Part shown: positions 5,469-12,203 of the stretch, piece after piece | Numbering within the stretch: the first letter of the stretch is position 1 | Layout of the letters: each line of letters starts with the position of its first letter | Source: Lentisphaeria bacterium | GTDB taxonomy: Bacteria > Verrucomicrobiota > Lentisphaeria > Oligosphaerales > PUNB01 | Assembly: GCA_007133055.1 (NCBI GenBank) | Contig: SLNM01000077.1 | Location: 1-12,203, forward strand | DNA: 12,203 bases | Reading direction: 5' to 3' | The notes under the pieces: model-generated | The model's input: the letters and a program-made list of their open reading frames with translations, nothing else | Database searches by the model: none | What the model was told of the DNA's origin: nothing | Made by a program: the position numbers and the translations under genes

Positions 5469-7193
5469 GTGACTGCCAACGATCAATTAATTATGGACTT
5501 GCTTTCCAACGGAGGATTTTTATCCGGGGAGCAGTTGGATGATGTCAGAACTCACATGGACGAGCATGGTGCCGACATCGCCGAGGCATTGACGGCGCTG
5601 CAGATCATGCCGGAGAAGCAGGTTTTAATGCTGCTGGCCAGTGAGTATGGGATGGACACCTTCGATCTCACGGACTACACAATTCCCGAAGAGGTGATCA
5701 AGGAGATTCCGCCGGAGGTGGCGCGCCGCTATAAAGTACTTCCCCTGATGCGCAACGAGGAAACCTTGGTGGTGGGCATGTCGGACCCGACCGATCTGGA
5801 AACACTGGACTCGCTGCGCCATATTCTCTCGATTGACATTGAGCCGGCGGTGGTCAGCGCCAGACAGATCGGCGAGGCGCTCGACAATTACTACGGCAGC
5901 GTCGATGATAGCATCGAAACCTTTCTTGATGAGATTACCGAGGGCGTGGTGGAAACAGTGGGAACCTCCGCCGCAGACGACATGTTTGCCGACACTACAT
6001 CGACCAGCGAGGACGACGCCCCTATCATTCGCCTGGTATCGCTGGTGATTCTGGAAGCCTTTAAAAATCGCGCCTCCGACATTCACCTGGAACCTCTGGA
6101 GAAGAGATTTCGTGTGCGCTACCGGGTCGACGGGGTTCTGCACGAGGTGGAAAGTCCGCCTCGCTATTTGCAGAACAATATTCTGAGCCGGGTCAAGATC
6201 ATGGCAAAAATGGATATCTCCGAGCACCGGATACCGCAGGACGGCAGGATTCAGATCAGCGCCATGGGCCGCGAGCTTGACCTGCGAGTTTCCGACATCC
6301 CAACCACGCACGGAGAGTCGATTGTCATGCGCATTCTGGATAAGACCAGTATGCTGCTGGGCGTTGCCGAACTGGGTTTTATGAGCGACGACCAGGAAAC
6401 CATAACGAAGATTATTTCTATGCCCGAGGGTTTGTTTTTGGTGACCGGCCCGACCGGTTCCGGGAAAACCACCTCGCTATACGCCTTCCTGAACACGATC
6501 AACGAACCGACAACCAAGATTATCACGGTCGAGGATCCGGTGGAATACGAGCTGCCGGGGATTAACCAGGTCCATGTCAACGCCAATATCGGCATGACCT
6601 TTGCCGCCTCTCTGCGAGCGATGATGCGGCAGGCGCCCAATATTATCATGGTTGGCGAGATTCGCGACCTGGAAACCGGCAACATCGCCATCAACGCCGC
6701 TTTGACCGGTCACTTGGTGTTCAGCACCTTGCATACCAACGACGCCCCGAGTGCGGTCACGCGGCTGGTTGATATGGGGGTTAAGCCATTTCTGGTCTCT
6801 TCCGCAGTCAAGGCGATCATGGCCCAAAGGCTGGTGCGGACAATTTGCAAGTCCTGCGCCGAGGAAATTGAGCCGGAATCGGAGCACATGCTGGCCTTGC
6901 ACTTGCCGGATGATTATTTTGAAGGACGCAAGTTGCTGCGCGGCAAAGGTTGCGCGGAGTGTAACCGGGGCTATCGCGGCAGGCTGGGGATATTCGAGAT
7001 TTTCGTTGTGGAGGAGAGTACGCAGGAGCTGATTTACGAAGGGGTCTCGGCCAGCCGTATTCGCAGGCACGCACGCAGCCTGGGCATGCGTACCATGCGC
7101 GAAGACGGCCTGCGCAAGGTGGCCAATGGCATTACCACTCTGGAAGAGGTGGTCAGAGTAACTGCGTCCGACGAAGTGGAAGGGGAATACTAG
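5469..7193 (+). CDS. pilB: Type IV pilus assembly ATPase, PilB/GspE family (copy 1)
   Basis: This hexameric ATPase powers pilin polymerisation at the cytoplasmic face of the inner membrane. The 574-residue product (GTG start) has an N-terminal MshEN/T2SSE_N region (about 5-140) and an acidic, low-complexity linker (about 145-185). The GspE core follows: Walker A GPTGSGKTT (327-335), Asp box VEDPVEY (354-360), Walker B IIMVGEIRD (392-400), His box LTGHLVFSTLHT (412-423). A tetracysteine zinc motif is C460, C463, C495, C498. The usual QDPD just before Walker B reads QAPN; the catalytic Glu is kept. The RLG residues of c-di-GMP-binding MshEN domains are not visible. The frame is open to TTG 5409 (594 aa), but promoter and ribosome-binding site favour GTG 5469. 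A palindromic element follows the stop directly and a second PilB lies 102 bp on. GspE of a type II secretion system is the alternative, less likely beside pilT. Confidence 0.93.
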   Translation: MTANDQLIMDLLSNGGFLSGEQLDDVRTHMDEHGADIAEALTALQIMPEKQVLMLLASEYGMDTFDLTDYTIPEEVIKEIPPEVARRYKVLPLMRNEETLVVGMSDPTDLETLDSLRHILSIDIEPAVVSARQIGEALDNYYGSVDDSIETFLDEITEGVVETVGTSAADDMFADTTSTSEDDAPIIRLVSLVILEAFKNRASDIHLEPLEKRFRVRYRVDGVLHEVESPPRYLQNNILSRVKIMAKMDISEHRIPQDGRIQISAMGRELDLRVSDIPTTHGESIVMRILDKTSMLLGVAELGFMSDDQETITKIISMPEGLFLVTGPTGSGKTTSLYAFLNTINEPTTKIITVEDPVEYELPGINQVHVNANIGMTFAASLRAMMRQAPNIIMVGEIRDLETGNIAINAALTGHLVFSTLHTNDAPSAVTRLVDMGVKPFLVSSAVKAIMAQRLVRTICKSCAEEIEPESEHMLALHLPDDYFEGRKLLRGKGCAECNRGYRGRLGIFEIFVVEESTQELIYEGVSASRIRRHARSLGMRTMREDGLRKVANGITTLEEVVRVTASDEVEGEY

Positions 7194-7259
7194 CCTGAAT
7201 AATTCATGAGCCATCTACTGCGAGGCGCATCTTGTGGCGAAGTTCATGAATTAATCAGG
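7194..7259. repeat. Palindromic dispersed element, copy 1 (66 bp)
   Basis: It begins at the base after the pilB-1 stop. The terminal 16-bp inverted arms are CCTGAATAATTCATGA (7194-7209) and TCATGAATTAATCAGG (7244-7259), matching 15 of 16 when paired. The reverse complement of the element at 11457-11505 aligns to it with two substitutions plus a 17-nt insertion here, bounded by GCGA repeats. It is a candidate REP/MITE-like sequence. The hairpin could also act as a 3'-end stabiliser or weak terminator between pilB-1 and pilB-2. Confidence 0.85.
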
Positions 7260-7295
7260 CCAGCCAGTAGACTTTAGGCACAAAGGGCATGAGTT

Positions 7296-9002
7296 ATGGC
7301 ACAGACCGTCGAACTTGATACAAGCAGCAGTGCAGTCTGGCATTTGTTGCTGGACAACAAAAAAGCCACTGAAGAGCAGTTGCACGAGGTTTACGAGGAG
7401 CATGAGCGCACCGGCAAAGCATTCACCGCAGTTCTCTTCAACTACGAGATTATCAGCGAACCGGAGCTGCTGAAACTCATCGCCGGCGACCTGAACACCG
7501 AGGTGGTCAACATCAAGGAGGCCAATCCGCCTCGGGAGCTGATTGGTAGGATCAGCGCCGCCATCGCCCGCATGTACAGCATCATTCCGGTGCGCGAGGA
7601 GGACGGTGTGCTGGTGGTGGCCGCCGCCGATCCGATGAACTATCGAATGGTCGATGAACTGCACTATGTTCTCGGACAGGACTGCAAAGTTGTCGTCGCC
7701 GCCGCCAATGATATAGACGACGCTCTTGATTTTTACTATCCGCGCGACGTGGATTCGGTGCGCGATGTCCTGTCGGAGCTGGAACATTTGCATTTGGAAG
7801 ATGATCAGGTGGAGGAAGACGAAGACGCCCTGCAGGAAATGGCCAGCAACGCGCCGATTGTTCGCTTTGTCGATGTCATTTTGTACCAGGCGGTGAAGGA
7901 TCAGGCCAGCGACATTCATTTCGAACCTTTTGCCGATGAATTTAAGATTCGCTACCGAATTGACGGCGCGCTCTACGAAATGGCGCCGCCGCCGAAGCAT
8001 CTGGCTTTGCCGGTGATCAGTCGGCTGAAAGTGCTGAGCAGCCTCAACATAGCCGAACGGCGTGTGCCTCAGGACGGCAGGATCGAGCTGCGCATTGCCG
8101 GAAGACCGATCGATATGCGGATTTCCACCCTGCCCACGCAGTACGGCGAAAGTGTTGTTCTACGGGTGCTTGACCGTACCGTGGTGGACCTGGATCTTGA
8201 CCGAATTGGCATGGACGACTCCATGCTCCGGACCATTCGCGAGTTGATTCACCGACCCAATGGAATATTGATTGTCACCGGCCCCACCGGCAGCGGTAAG
8301 ACCACCACCCTTTACTCCGGCCTCAAGGAGGTCAACAGGATCGAGGAAAAACTGCTGACCGCCGAAGACCCGGTGGAGTACGACTTGGACGGCATCATGC
8401 AGCTTGGCATTCGGGAGAGTGTAGGTATGAACTTCGCCTCCGCACTGCGATCCTTTCTGCGCCAGGACCCGGACCGAATCATGGTCGGGGAAATACGCGA
8501 CCTGGAAACCGCGGCCATGGCCATTCAGGCCTCGCTGACCGGCCACCTGGTCCTTAGCACACTGCACACCAACGATTCAGCCGGCGCCATTACCCGCCTT
8601 ATCGACATGGGGGTCGAGCCTTTCCTGATCAGCTCCACCATGGTCGGTATCCTGGCGCAAAGGCTGATTCGACGAATCTGCACCTCCTGCAAGCAGTCCT
8701 ATGAACCGGAGGAAAAAGAGCTGACGCTGCTTGGCCTGGACAAGGAGGAGTTCGGAGGGCGGCAGTTCTCCTATGGACGGGGCTGCGAAAAATGCAACAA
8801 CAGCGGCTATCGCGGACGCATTGGAATTTTCGAGCTGCTGCGGATTACTCCGGAGGTGCAGGATTTGATTAATCTGCGGAAACCAACCGCAGCTATTCGC
8901 AATCAGGGCGTCAAGGAAGGCATGACCCTGCTTCGTCAAAGCGGCATTCGCAAAGTCTTCGACGGTATTACCACCGCCGAAGAGGTTCTGAAATATACTT
9001 GA
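7296..9002 (+). CDS. pilB: Type IV pilus assembly ATPase, PilB/GspE family (copy 2)
   Basis: This is a second extension-type secretion ATPase, 568 residues. The N-terminal MshEN-like region (about 10-145) lacks the RLG c-di-GMP motif. An acidic linker is at about 160-182 (LEDDQVEEDEDALQ). Core motifs are fully canonical: Walker A GPTGSGKTT (329-337), Asp box AEDPVEY (356-362), RQDPDRIMVGEIRD with Walker B (389-402), His box LTGHLVLSTLHT (414-425), and zinc cysteines C462, C465, C497, C500. ATG 7296 has AAAGGG about 8 nt upstream. It is related to copy 1 but clearly diverged, so this is an old duplication or two specialised motors rather than a recent tandem copy. One may drive pili and the other a type II-like secretion or uptake system, or they may form mixed or alternative motors; the sequence does not decide. 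pilT follows after 66 bp. Confidence 0.93.
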   Translation: MAQTVELDTSSSAVWHLLLDNKKATEEQLHEVYEEHERTGKAFTAVLFNYEIISEPELLKLIAGDLNTEVVNIKEANPPRELIGRISAAIARMYSIIPVREEDGVLVVAAADPMNYRMVDELHYVLGQDCKVVVAAANDIDDALDFYYPRDVDSVRDVLSELEHLHLEDDQVEEDEDALQEMASNAPIVRFVDVILYQAVKDQASDIHFEPFADEFKIRYRIDGALYEMAPPPKHLALPVISRLKVLSSLNIAERRVPQDGRIELRIAGRPIDMRISTLPTQYGESVVLRVLDRTVVDLDLDRIGMDDSMLRTIRELIHRPNGILIVTGPTGSGKTTTLYSGLKEVNRIEEKLLTAEDPVEYDLDGIMQLGIRESVGMNFASALRSFLRQDPDRIMVGEIRDLETAAMAIQASLTGHLVLSTLHTNDSAGAITRLIDMGVEPFLISSTMVGILAQRLIRRICTSCKQSYEPEEKELTLLGLDKEEFGGRQFSYGRGCEKCNNSGYRGRIGIFELLRITPEVQDLINLRKPTAAIRNQGVKEGMTLLRQSGIRKVFDGITTAEEVLKYT

Positions 9003-9068
9003 GCCCAGCCAATACGTTAGTGTAATATTGAGCCGCGGAAAGCAAGCAGCCATCAGAGGATTTATTCG

Positions 9069-10148
9069 ATGTCGATTGAAATGACCGACTTGTTGGACTT
9101 GGTGATCGCAGAGGGTGCCAGCGATTTGCATCTGGCAGTTGGTTCGGCGCCGGTTCTACGGGTGCATGGAGAGCTGATTCCGCTGGAAACCGATCCGCTG
9201 ACCCCGGAGGATACCGAGCGGTTGATGAAAAGCATTGTTTCCGAGTCGAACGAACAAAGGGTGCGCCAGGACGGCGGCACCGATTTCGGATTTGCTTTTG
9301 GCGACAAGGCACGCTTTCGAGTCAGCGTATTTCGTCAGAAAGGTGTGCTGGGCATTGTCATGCGGACGATTCCCAACGACCTGATGAGCCTGGAGGCCAT
9401 TGGCCTGCAGCCCTCGGTAAAGGAGCTGCTCTACCGTCCGCGTGGAATGGTGCTGGTCACCGGCCCGACCGGCAGCGGTAAATCGACCACGCTGGCTTCG
9501 ATGATTGACATTATCAACCGCGAACGGGCCTGCCACATTATCACGGTTGAGGACCCGATCGAATTCTACCATGAACATAAAACCAGCCTGATCACCCAAA
9601 GGGAGCTGGATGTGGACGTGCCCAGTTTCGAAGAGGCTTTGCGCCGCGGCCTGCGCCAGGACCCGGATGTGATTCTGGTCGGGGAAATGCGCGACCTGGA
9701 AACGATCAAGGCGGCGGTGACCGCGGCGGAAACCGGGCATTTGGTCTTTGGCACTCTGCATACCACCGGGGCGGCGGAGACGATAGACCGAATTATCGAC
9801 GCTTTCCCGACCGATCAGCAGGAACAAGTGCGCACCCAGTTGGCAAGCACCCTGATCGCGGTGATTTCCCAGGTTCTCATGCAGAGAGAGGACAAGCCGG
9901 GACGGGTGGCCGCATTTGAAATTATGATCTCCACCCCCTCCATTCGCGCCTCCATCCGGGACAATAAAACTTTCCGCATCACCTCCGACATTCAGACCGG
10001 CACGAAATATGGCATGGTCACCTTGGACGCTCATTTGATGCAGCTCTATGATCGAGGGCTGATCTCATACGGGGACATGATTACCAAATGCCGGGATCCG
10101 GAAAGCATTATGCATACACTGCAGGAACAAGGACGGAAAAGAAAGTAG
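9069..10148 (+). CDS. pilT: Twitching motility / pilus retraction ATPase PilT
   Basis: PilT is the hexameric ATPase that depolymerises type IV pili, giving twitching motility and DNA uptake. The 359-residue product fits the family (about 345-370). It starts [21 protein letters not shown], the typical PAS-like N-domain. Motifs are Walker [10 protein letters not shown] (132-140), Asp box EDPIEF (161-166), Walker B in [15 protein letters not shown] (198-212) and His box [11 protein letters not shown] (223-233). [14 protein letters not shown] (291-304) corresponds to the AIRNLIRE motif required for retraction, so a PilT or PilU assignment is firm. It lacks the PilB-type zinc cysteines. ATG 9069 has AGAGGA 8 nt upstream. 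It lies 66 bp after pilB-2 and 42 bp before pilC, consistent with one transcript. Confidence 0.96.
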   Translation: MSIEMTDLLDLVIAEGASDLHLAVGSAPVLRVHGELIPLETDPLTPEDTERLMKSIVSESNEQRVRQDGGTDFGFAFGDKARFRVSVFRQKGVLGIVMRTIPNDLMSLEAIGLQPSVKELLYRPRGMVLVTGPTGSGKSTTLASMIDIINRERACHIITVEDPIEFYHEHKTSLITQRELDVDVPSFEEALRRGLRQDPDVILVGEMRDLETIKAAVTAAETGHLVFGTLHTTGAAETIDRIIDAFPTDQQEQVRTQLASTLIAVISQVLMQREDKPGRVAAFEIMISTPSIRASIRDNKTFRITSDIQTGTKYGMVTLDAHLMQLYDRGLISYGDMITKCRDPESIMHTLQEQGRKRK

Positions 10149-10190
10149 CCTGAAAAGCGCAATCAAACACCTATTGCAGGAGACAGTAAA

Positions 10191-11456
10191 ATGCCGATGT
10201 TCAACTATAAGGCGGTGGACGCCCAGCAGCGGGAGAAAAGCGGCAGGATCGAGGCGGCCAACCAGCATGAGGCCGCAGCCAAGCTCAAACAAATGAAGAT
10301 GCAGCCAATCGCTCTGAAGGCGGCCAGCGAGAAAAGCGGTGGCCGCGCCGGCCCGCGGACAGCTCCAGCCCGCCGCAAAGGCGGCGGCATGGTCCTGGGC
10401 ACGCCAACCATCAAAAAGAAGAAGCTGACCACTTTCACCCGACAACTGGCAACCTTGCTGCATTCCGGCCTGCCCCTGGTGCGTTCTCTGCGAACCCTGG
10501 AGCGGCAGTCCAGAAAAGACGTCGCCGCCATGCGAGTGATCGGGGACTTGGCCGACTCGGTCGAGGGCGGCGCCAACTTTTCCGAATCGCTGGCCAAGCA
10601 TTCGAAAACCTTCAACAAGCTCTATGTAAACATGGTGCGGGCAGGCGAGGCCTCCGGCGAGCTGGAGACTTCTCTGGAGCGCCTGGCTGTCTTCATGGAG
10701 AAAGCCCAGCGCATCGCCGGACGCGTCAAGGCCGCCCTGGCCTATCCGATGGCGGTACTGATCATTGCCGGGTTGATTACCACCGGACTGATGTACTGGG
10801 TGGTGCCGCAGTTCGCGGAAATATTCTCGGAAATGCTCGACGGCGCGGAATTGCCGGGGCTGACCCAGTTTGTCATCAATGCCAGCGACGCCATACGCTT
10901 CCACGGCCTCTTCGTTATCATTGCCATTGTCGTGCTCTTTGTGTTGCTGAGAATGATCAAGCGCAGCCGGTCAGGCGGATACGCCCTCGACTGGATTTTG
11001 CTGAAAATGCCGCCGGTCAATCATCTGACGGTCCGCGCCGCGGTCGCCCGTCTCTGCCGGACTCTGGGCACTCTGATGAATTCCGGAGTCTCCATCCTGC
11101 AGGCTCTGCAGATTGTCAAGGACACTTCCGGCAACGAAGTGGTGGCCCGGGCCACGCAGTCCATCCATGATTCAGTCAAGGAGGGTGAAAGCATGGCCCG
11201 GCCGATGGAGAACTCCGGTGTCTTTCCCGTGATTGTGGTCAGCATGGTCGAGGTCGGCGAGGAAACGGGGGCTCTGCCGGACATGCTCAACCGTGTTGCC
11301 GACGTCTACGAAGAGGAGGTGGACCGGGCAGTGGAGGGGCTGACTTCACTGCTGGAACCTATTATGATTGTTTTTCTGGCGGTTATTGTCGGCACCATCG
11401 TCCTGGCCATGTTCCTGCCTCTGATTCGGTTGATCGATCAGTTGGGCGGGGTCTAG
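10191..11456 (+). CDS. pilC: Type IV pilus inner-membrane platform protein PilC (GspF family)
   Basis: PilC is the polytopic inner-membrane protein on which PilB and PilT act to insert or extract pilins. The 421-residue product starts MPMFNYKAVDAQQREKSGRI, the typical PilC/GspF opening. A basic, Gly/Ala/Pro-rich linker is at about 48-78 (including IKKKKLTTFTRQLATLL). Two GspF domains follow, about 80-205 and 283-405, each with the family pattern GLPLVRSL / GVSILQAL and VRAGEASGELE / VEVGEETGALP. Hydrophobic membrane segments are at about 186-206, 238-255 and 390-412. ATG 10191 has AGGAG 8 nt upstream. It is the last gene of the block; the palindromic element 11457-11505 begins directly after its stop. 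Confidence 0.96.
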   Translation: MPMFNYKAVDAQQREKSGRIEAANQHEAAAKLKQMKMQPIALKAASEKSGGRAGPRTAPARRKGGGMVLGTPTIKKKKLTTFTRQLATLLHSGLPLVRSLRTLERQSRKDVAAMRVIGDLADSVEGGANFSESLAKHSKTFNKLYVNMVRAGEASGELETSLERLAVFMEKAQRIAGRVKAALAYPMAVLIIAGLITTGLMYWVVPQFAEIFSEMLDGAELPGLTQFVINASDAIRFHGLFVIIAIVVLFVLLRMIKRSRSGGYALDWILLKMPPVNHLTVRAAVARLCRTLGTLMNSGVSILQALQIVKDTSGNEVVARATQSIHDSVKEGESMARPMENSGVFPVIVVSMVEVGEETGALPDMLNRVADVYEEEVDRAVEGLTSLLEPIMIVFLAVIVGTIVLAMFLPLIRLIDQLGGV

Positions 11457-11505
11457 CTTGATTAATTCATGAACTTCGCAGCAGATGGCTCATGAATTAT
11501 TCAGG
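11457..11505. repeat. Palindromic dispersed element, copy 2 (49 bp, inverted relative to copy 1)
   Basis: It starts at the base after the pilC stop. Arms are CTTGATTAATTCATGA (11457-11472) and TCATGAATTATTCAGG (11490-11505), enclosing a 17-nt loop. Its reverse complement matches 7194-7259 at 47 of 49 positions once the extra 17 nt of copy 1 are set aside. The two copies bracket pilB-2, pilT and pilC in inverted orientation. The hairpin could also mark the 3' end of the pil transcript. Confidence 0.85.
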
Positions 11506-11519
11506 TTAGTACGACTGCC

Positions 11520-11548
11520 TTGCAGAAGGGGTGGCAGGGAACTATATT
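11520..11548 (+). promoter_or_regulatory. Likely promoter of the tRNA-Pro gene
   Basis: TTGCAG (11520-11525, 3 of 6 at -35), a 17-bp spacer, then TATATT (11543-11548, 5 of 6 at -10). The predicted start near 11555 leaves a leader of about 43 nt before the tRNA. The -35 box is weak. Confidence 0.5.
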
Positions 11549-11597
11549 GCACGCCCCAAGTCAAAGAAGGACAGATTTTCGATTCCGACGGTAATTG

Positions 11598-11674
11598 CGG
11601 GGCGTGGCTCAGTCTGGCAGAGCGCTGCGTTCGGGACGCAGAGGCCGGAGGTTCAAATCCTCTCGCCCCGACCA
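11598..11674 (+). tRNA. tRNA-Pro(CGG) with encoded CCA
   Basis: A full cloverleaf can be drawn. The acceptor stem CGGGGCG (11598-11604) pairs with CGCCCCG (11664-11670). The anticodon stem CTGCG/CGCAG holds loop TTCGGGA, with anticodon CGG at 11632-11634. The T stem GGAGG/CCTCT has one G-U pair and loop TTCAAAT (11652-11658). A73 and CCA are encoded (11671-11674). The C1-G72 pair and A73 are typical bacterial proline tRNA identity features. It reads the proline codon CCG and sits alone, in the same direction as the pil genes. Confidence 0.97.
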
Positions 11675-11751
11675 TTTCCGGCGGACTTAAACCGTAGTCG
11701 GCAGCTAACCTGGCAAATCGGGACATATTGTCTCTGATCGTTCAAACAAAC

Positions 11752-11782
11752 AATAATAAAGAAAATTCCGGTCAGCGACCGG
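11752..11782 (-). terminator. Possible intrinsic terminator for minus-strand transcription
   Basis: The hairpin CCGGTC-GCT-GACCGG (11768-11782) is followed on the minus strand by AATTTTCTTTATTATT. The stem is only 6 bp, and no minus-strand gene is seen to its right in the window, so its use is uncertain. Confidence 0.3.
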
Positions 11783-11822
11783 CGTTGGCATGTAGAGGAA
11801 GACCACGTCGCGTACGGATCAG

Positions 11823-11886
11823 AAAGTACGCTGTGCCCCTCTGGATGGCCTGAAAAGTACGCTGTGCCCCTCTGGATGGCCTGAAA
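11823..11886 (+). repeat. 31-bp tandem duplication
   Basis: A 31-bp unit beginning GTACGCTGTGCCCC and ending GGATGGCCTGAAA occurs twice in tandem (11826-11856 and 11857-11887, differing only at the last base). The three A residues before the first unit are shared too. The second copy merges into the heptamer tract, whose GAAAC pattern resembles the unit's own CTGAAA end. Replication slippage is the simplest origin. Confidence 0.92.
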
Positions 11887-11973
11887 CCCGAAACCCGAAA
11901 CCCGAAACCTGAAACCTGAAACCTGAAACCTGAAACCTGAAACCTGAAACCTGAAACCTGAAACCTGAAACCT
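11883..11973 (+). repeat. Heptamer tandem array: 3 x GAAACCC then 10 x GAAACCT
   Basis: Thirteen perfect 7-bp units fill 91 bp without an indel. The single C-to-T difference changes once along the array, from GAAACCC (11883-11903) to GAAACCT (11904-11973), which fits slippage expansion of a later variant. Such arrays are often length-variable between strains. No coding function is likely. Confidence 0.96.
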
Positions 11974-12032
11974 GCCACGAGCAATGCATCATTTCTGAAT
12001 GTGAATTGAAACAAGCTACCCACTCAAACTGA

Positions 12033-12203
12033 AAAGGAACCAAATTACTTTTGCATAACAATTCGTTACGCAGTGCTGTGAGCCGAACCTTCTATTCAAT
12101 GTTCTATGCAGTTTCGGCACTTGCAATTGCGGATGGTAAAAGTTTCAGTAAACATCGGGCTCTTCTGGCTTATTTTCACAAGCAATACGCCAGCACTCAA
12201 ATA
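12033..12203 (+). pseudogene. HEPN-domain protein fragment, 5' end missing or atypical, 3' end beyond window
   Basis: Fifty-seven codons are open to the right edge. The stretch SAVSRTFYSMFYAVSALA, followed by SFSKHRALLAYFHKQY, is the core of the small HEPN family (usual pattern AvsRaYYAmFyAa...l, then sKHsgvi..F.k.f). Many such proteins are RNase toxins paired with a MNT nucleotidyltransferase antitoxin. The RX4-6H catalytic motif would lie beyond the edge. An in-frame TGA at 12030-12032 cuts off the upstream frame, and no ATG precedes the core; the first in-frame ATG (12099) lies within the first conserved helix. TTG 12051, with AAGGA about 12 nt upstream, is the only plausible start and would give a shortened first helix. 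No MNT gene lies upstream; the heptamer array is there instead. A 5'-truncated gene is favoured over an intact one with a rare start. Confidence 0.55.

Larger units (their letters stand above)
11675..12032. other. Non-coding stretch downstream of the tRNA, dominated by tandem repeats
   Basis: No credible gene is present. The stretch holds a short hairpin (11768-11782), a 31-bp tandem duplication (11823-11886) and a heptamer tract (11883-11973). Open frames on the minus strand across the tract (around 11772-12061) are produced by the repeat itself: 7 bp read in triplets gives a seven-residue repeat (GFRFQVS) in any frame. No copy of the tRNA 3' end was seen here. Confidence 0.8.

Noticed and set aside
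6477..8000. Minus-strand open frames of about 245-250 codons under the two pilB genes
   Set aside because: They are antisense shadows of conserved GspE-family sequence; no domain or ribosome-binding site supports them.
9156..10904. Minus-strand open frames of about 280-290 codons under pilT and pilC
   Set aside because: Same reason: antisense of well-defined genes, with compositions expected of shadow frames.
11490..11726. 78-codon minus-strand frame across the tRNA
   Set aside because: Its ARGFEPPASASRTQRSARL core is the well-known false protein produced by translating the antisense of a tRNA gene.
11823..11973. CRISPR array
   Set aside because: Units are 31 bp and 7 bp in direct contact without spacers, so this is a simple tandem repeat.
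11772..12061. Minus-strand frames encoding a GFRFQVS repeat protein
   Set aside because: The peptide repeat is the direct result of the 7-bp DNA repeat being read in triplets; the flanks are not protein-like.

Overview
The window reads as chromosomal DNA of a diderm (Gram-negative type), moderately GC-rich bacterium. The tandem order of two GspE/PilB ATPases, then PilT, then a GspF/PilC platform protein is one I associate with the PVC superphylum (Lentisphaerota/Verrucomicrobiota-like genomes). That placement comes from recalled gene order only, so the taxon should be treated as unresolved.

Left part (1-4112, minus strand): a compact operon dnaN - recF - diguanylate cyclase response regulator. 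dnaN and recF are 4 nt apart, and recF overlaps the next gene by 4 nt (ATGA). The third gene runs off the left edge and has REC, a GAF-like region, GGDEF and a second REC. It has no stop codon inside the window.

The divergent intergenic region 4113-4405 has an AT-rich stretch next to dnaN and two identical 13-bp repeats containing TTGTCCACA, close to the DnaA-box consensus. It is a candidate replication origin. To its right, on the plus strand, is a SIS-domain phosphoheptose-isomerase-like gene (4406-5113) with all expected metal-site residues and a long insertion.

Region 5114-5468 is non-coding and rich in repeats: a long near-perfect inverted repeat whose arms are themselves duplicated, a 16-bp direct repeat and a 6+6 palindrome. 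It ends in a good sigma70-type promoter (5395-5422). That promoter starts a type IV pilus motor block on the plus strand: pilB-1 (5469-7193), pilB-2 (7296-9002), pilT (9069-10148) and pilC (10191-11456). The ATPases power pilus assembly and retraction at the inner membrane on the PilC platform. No pilins, secretin or alignment proteins are in the window. Two copies of one short palindromic element, in opposite orientation, sit directly after the stop codons of pilB-1 and pilC and so bracket pilB-2/pilT/pilC.

Right end (11506-12203): a tRNA-Pro(CGG) with its own likely promoter, then a low-information stretch with a 31-bp tandem duplication that runs into 13 copies of a heptamer (GAAACCC x3, GAAACCT x10). 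At the edge is the beginning of a HEPN-domain coding region that lacks a proper N-terminus. This part looks like a variable or accessory boundary downstream of a tRNA gene.
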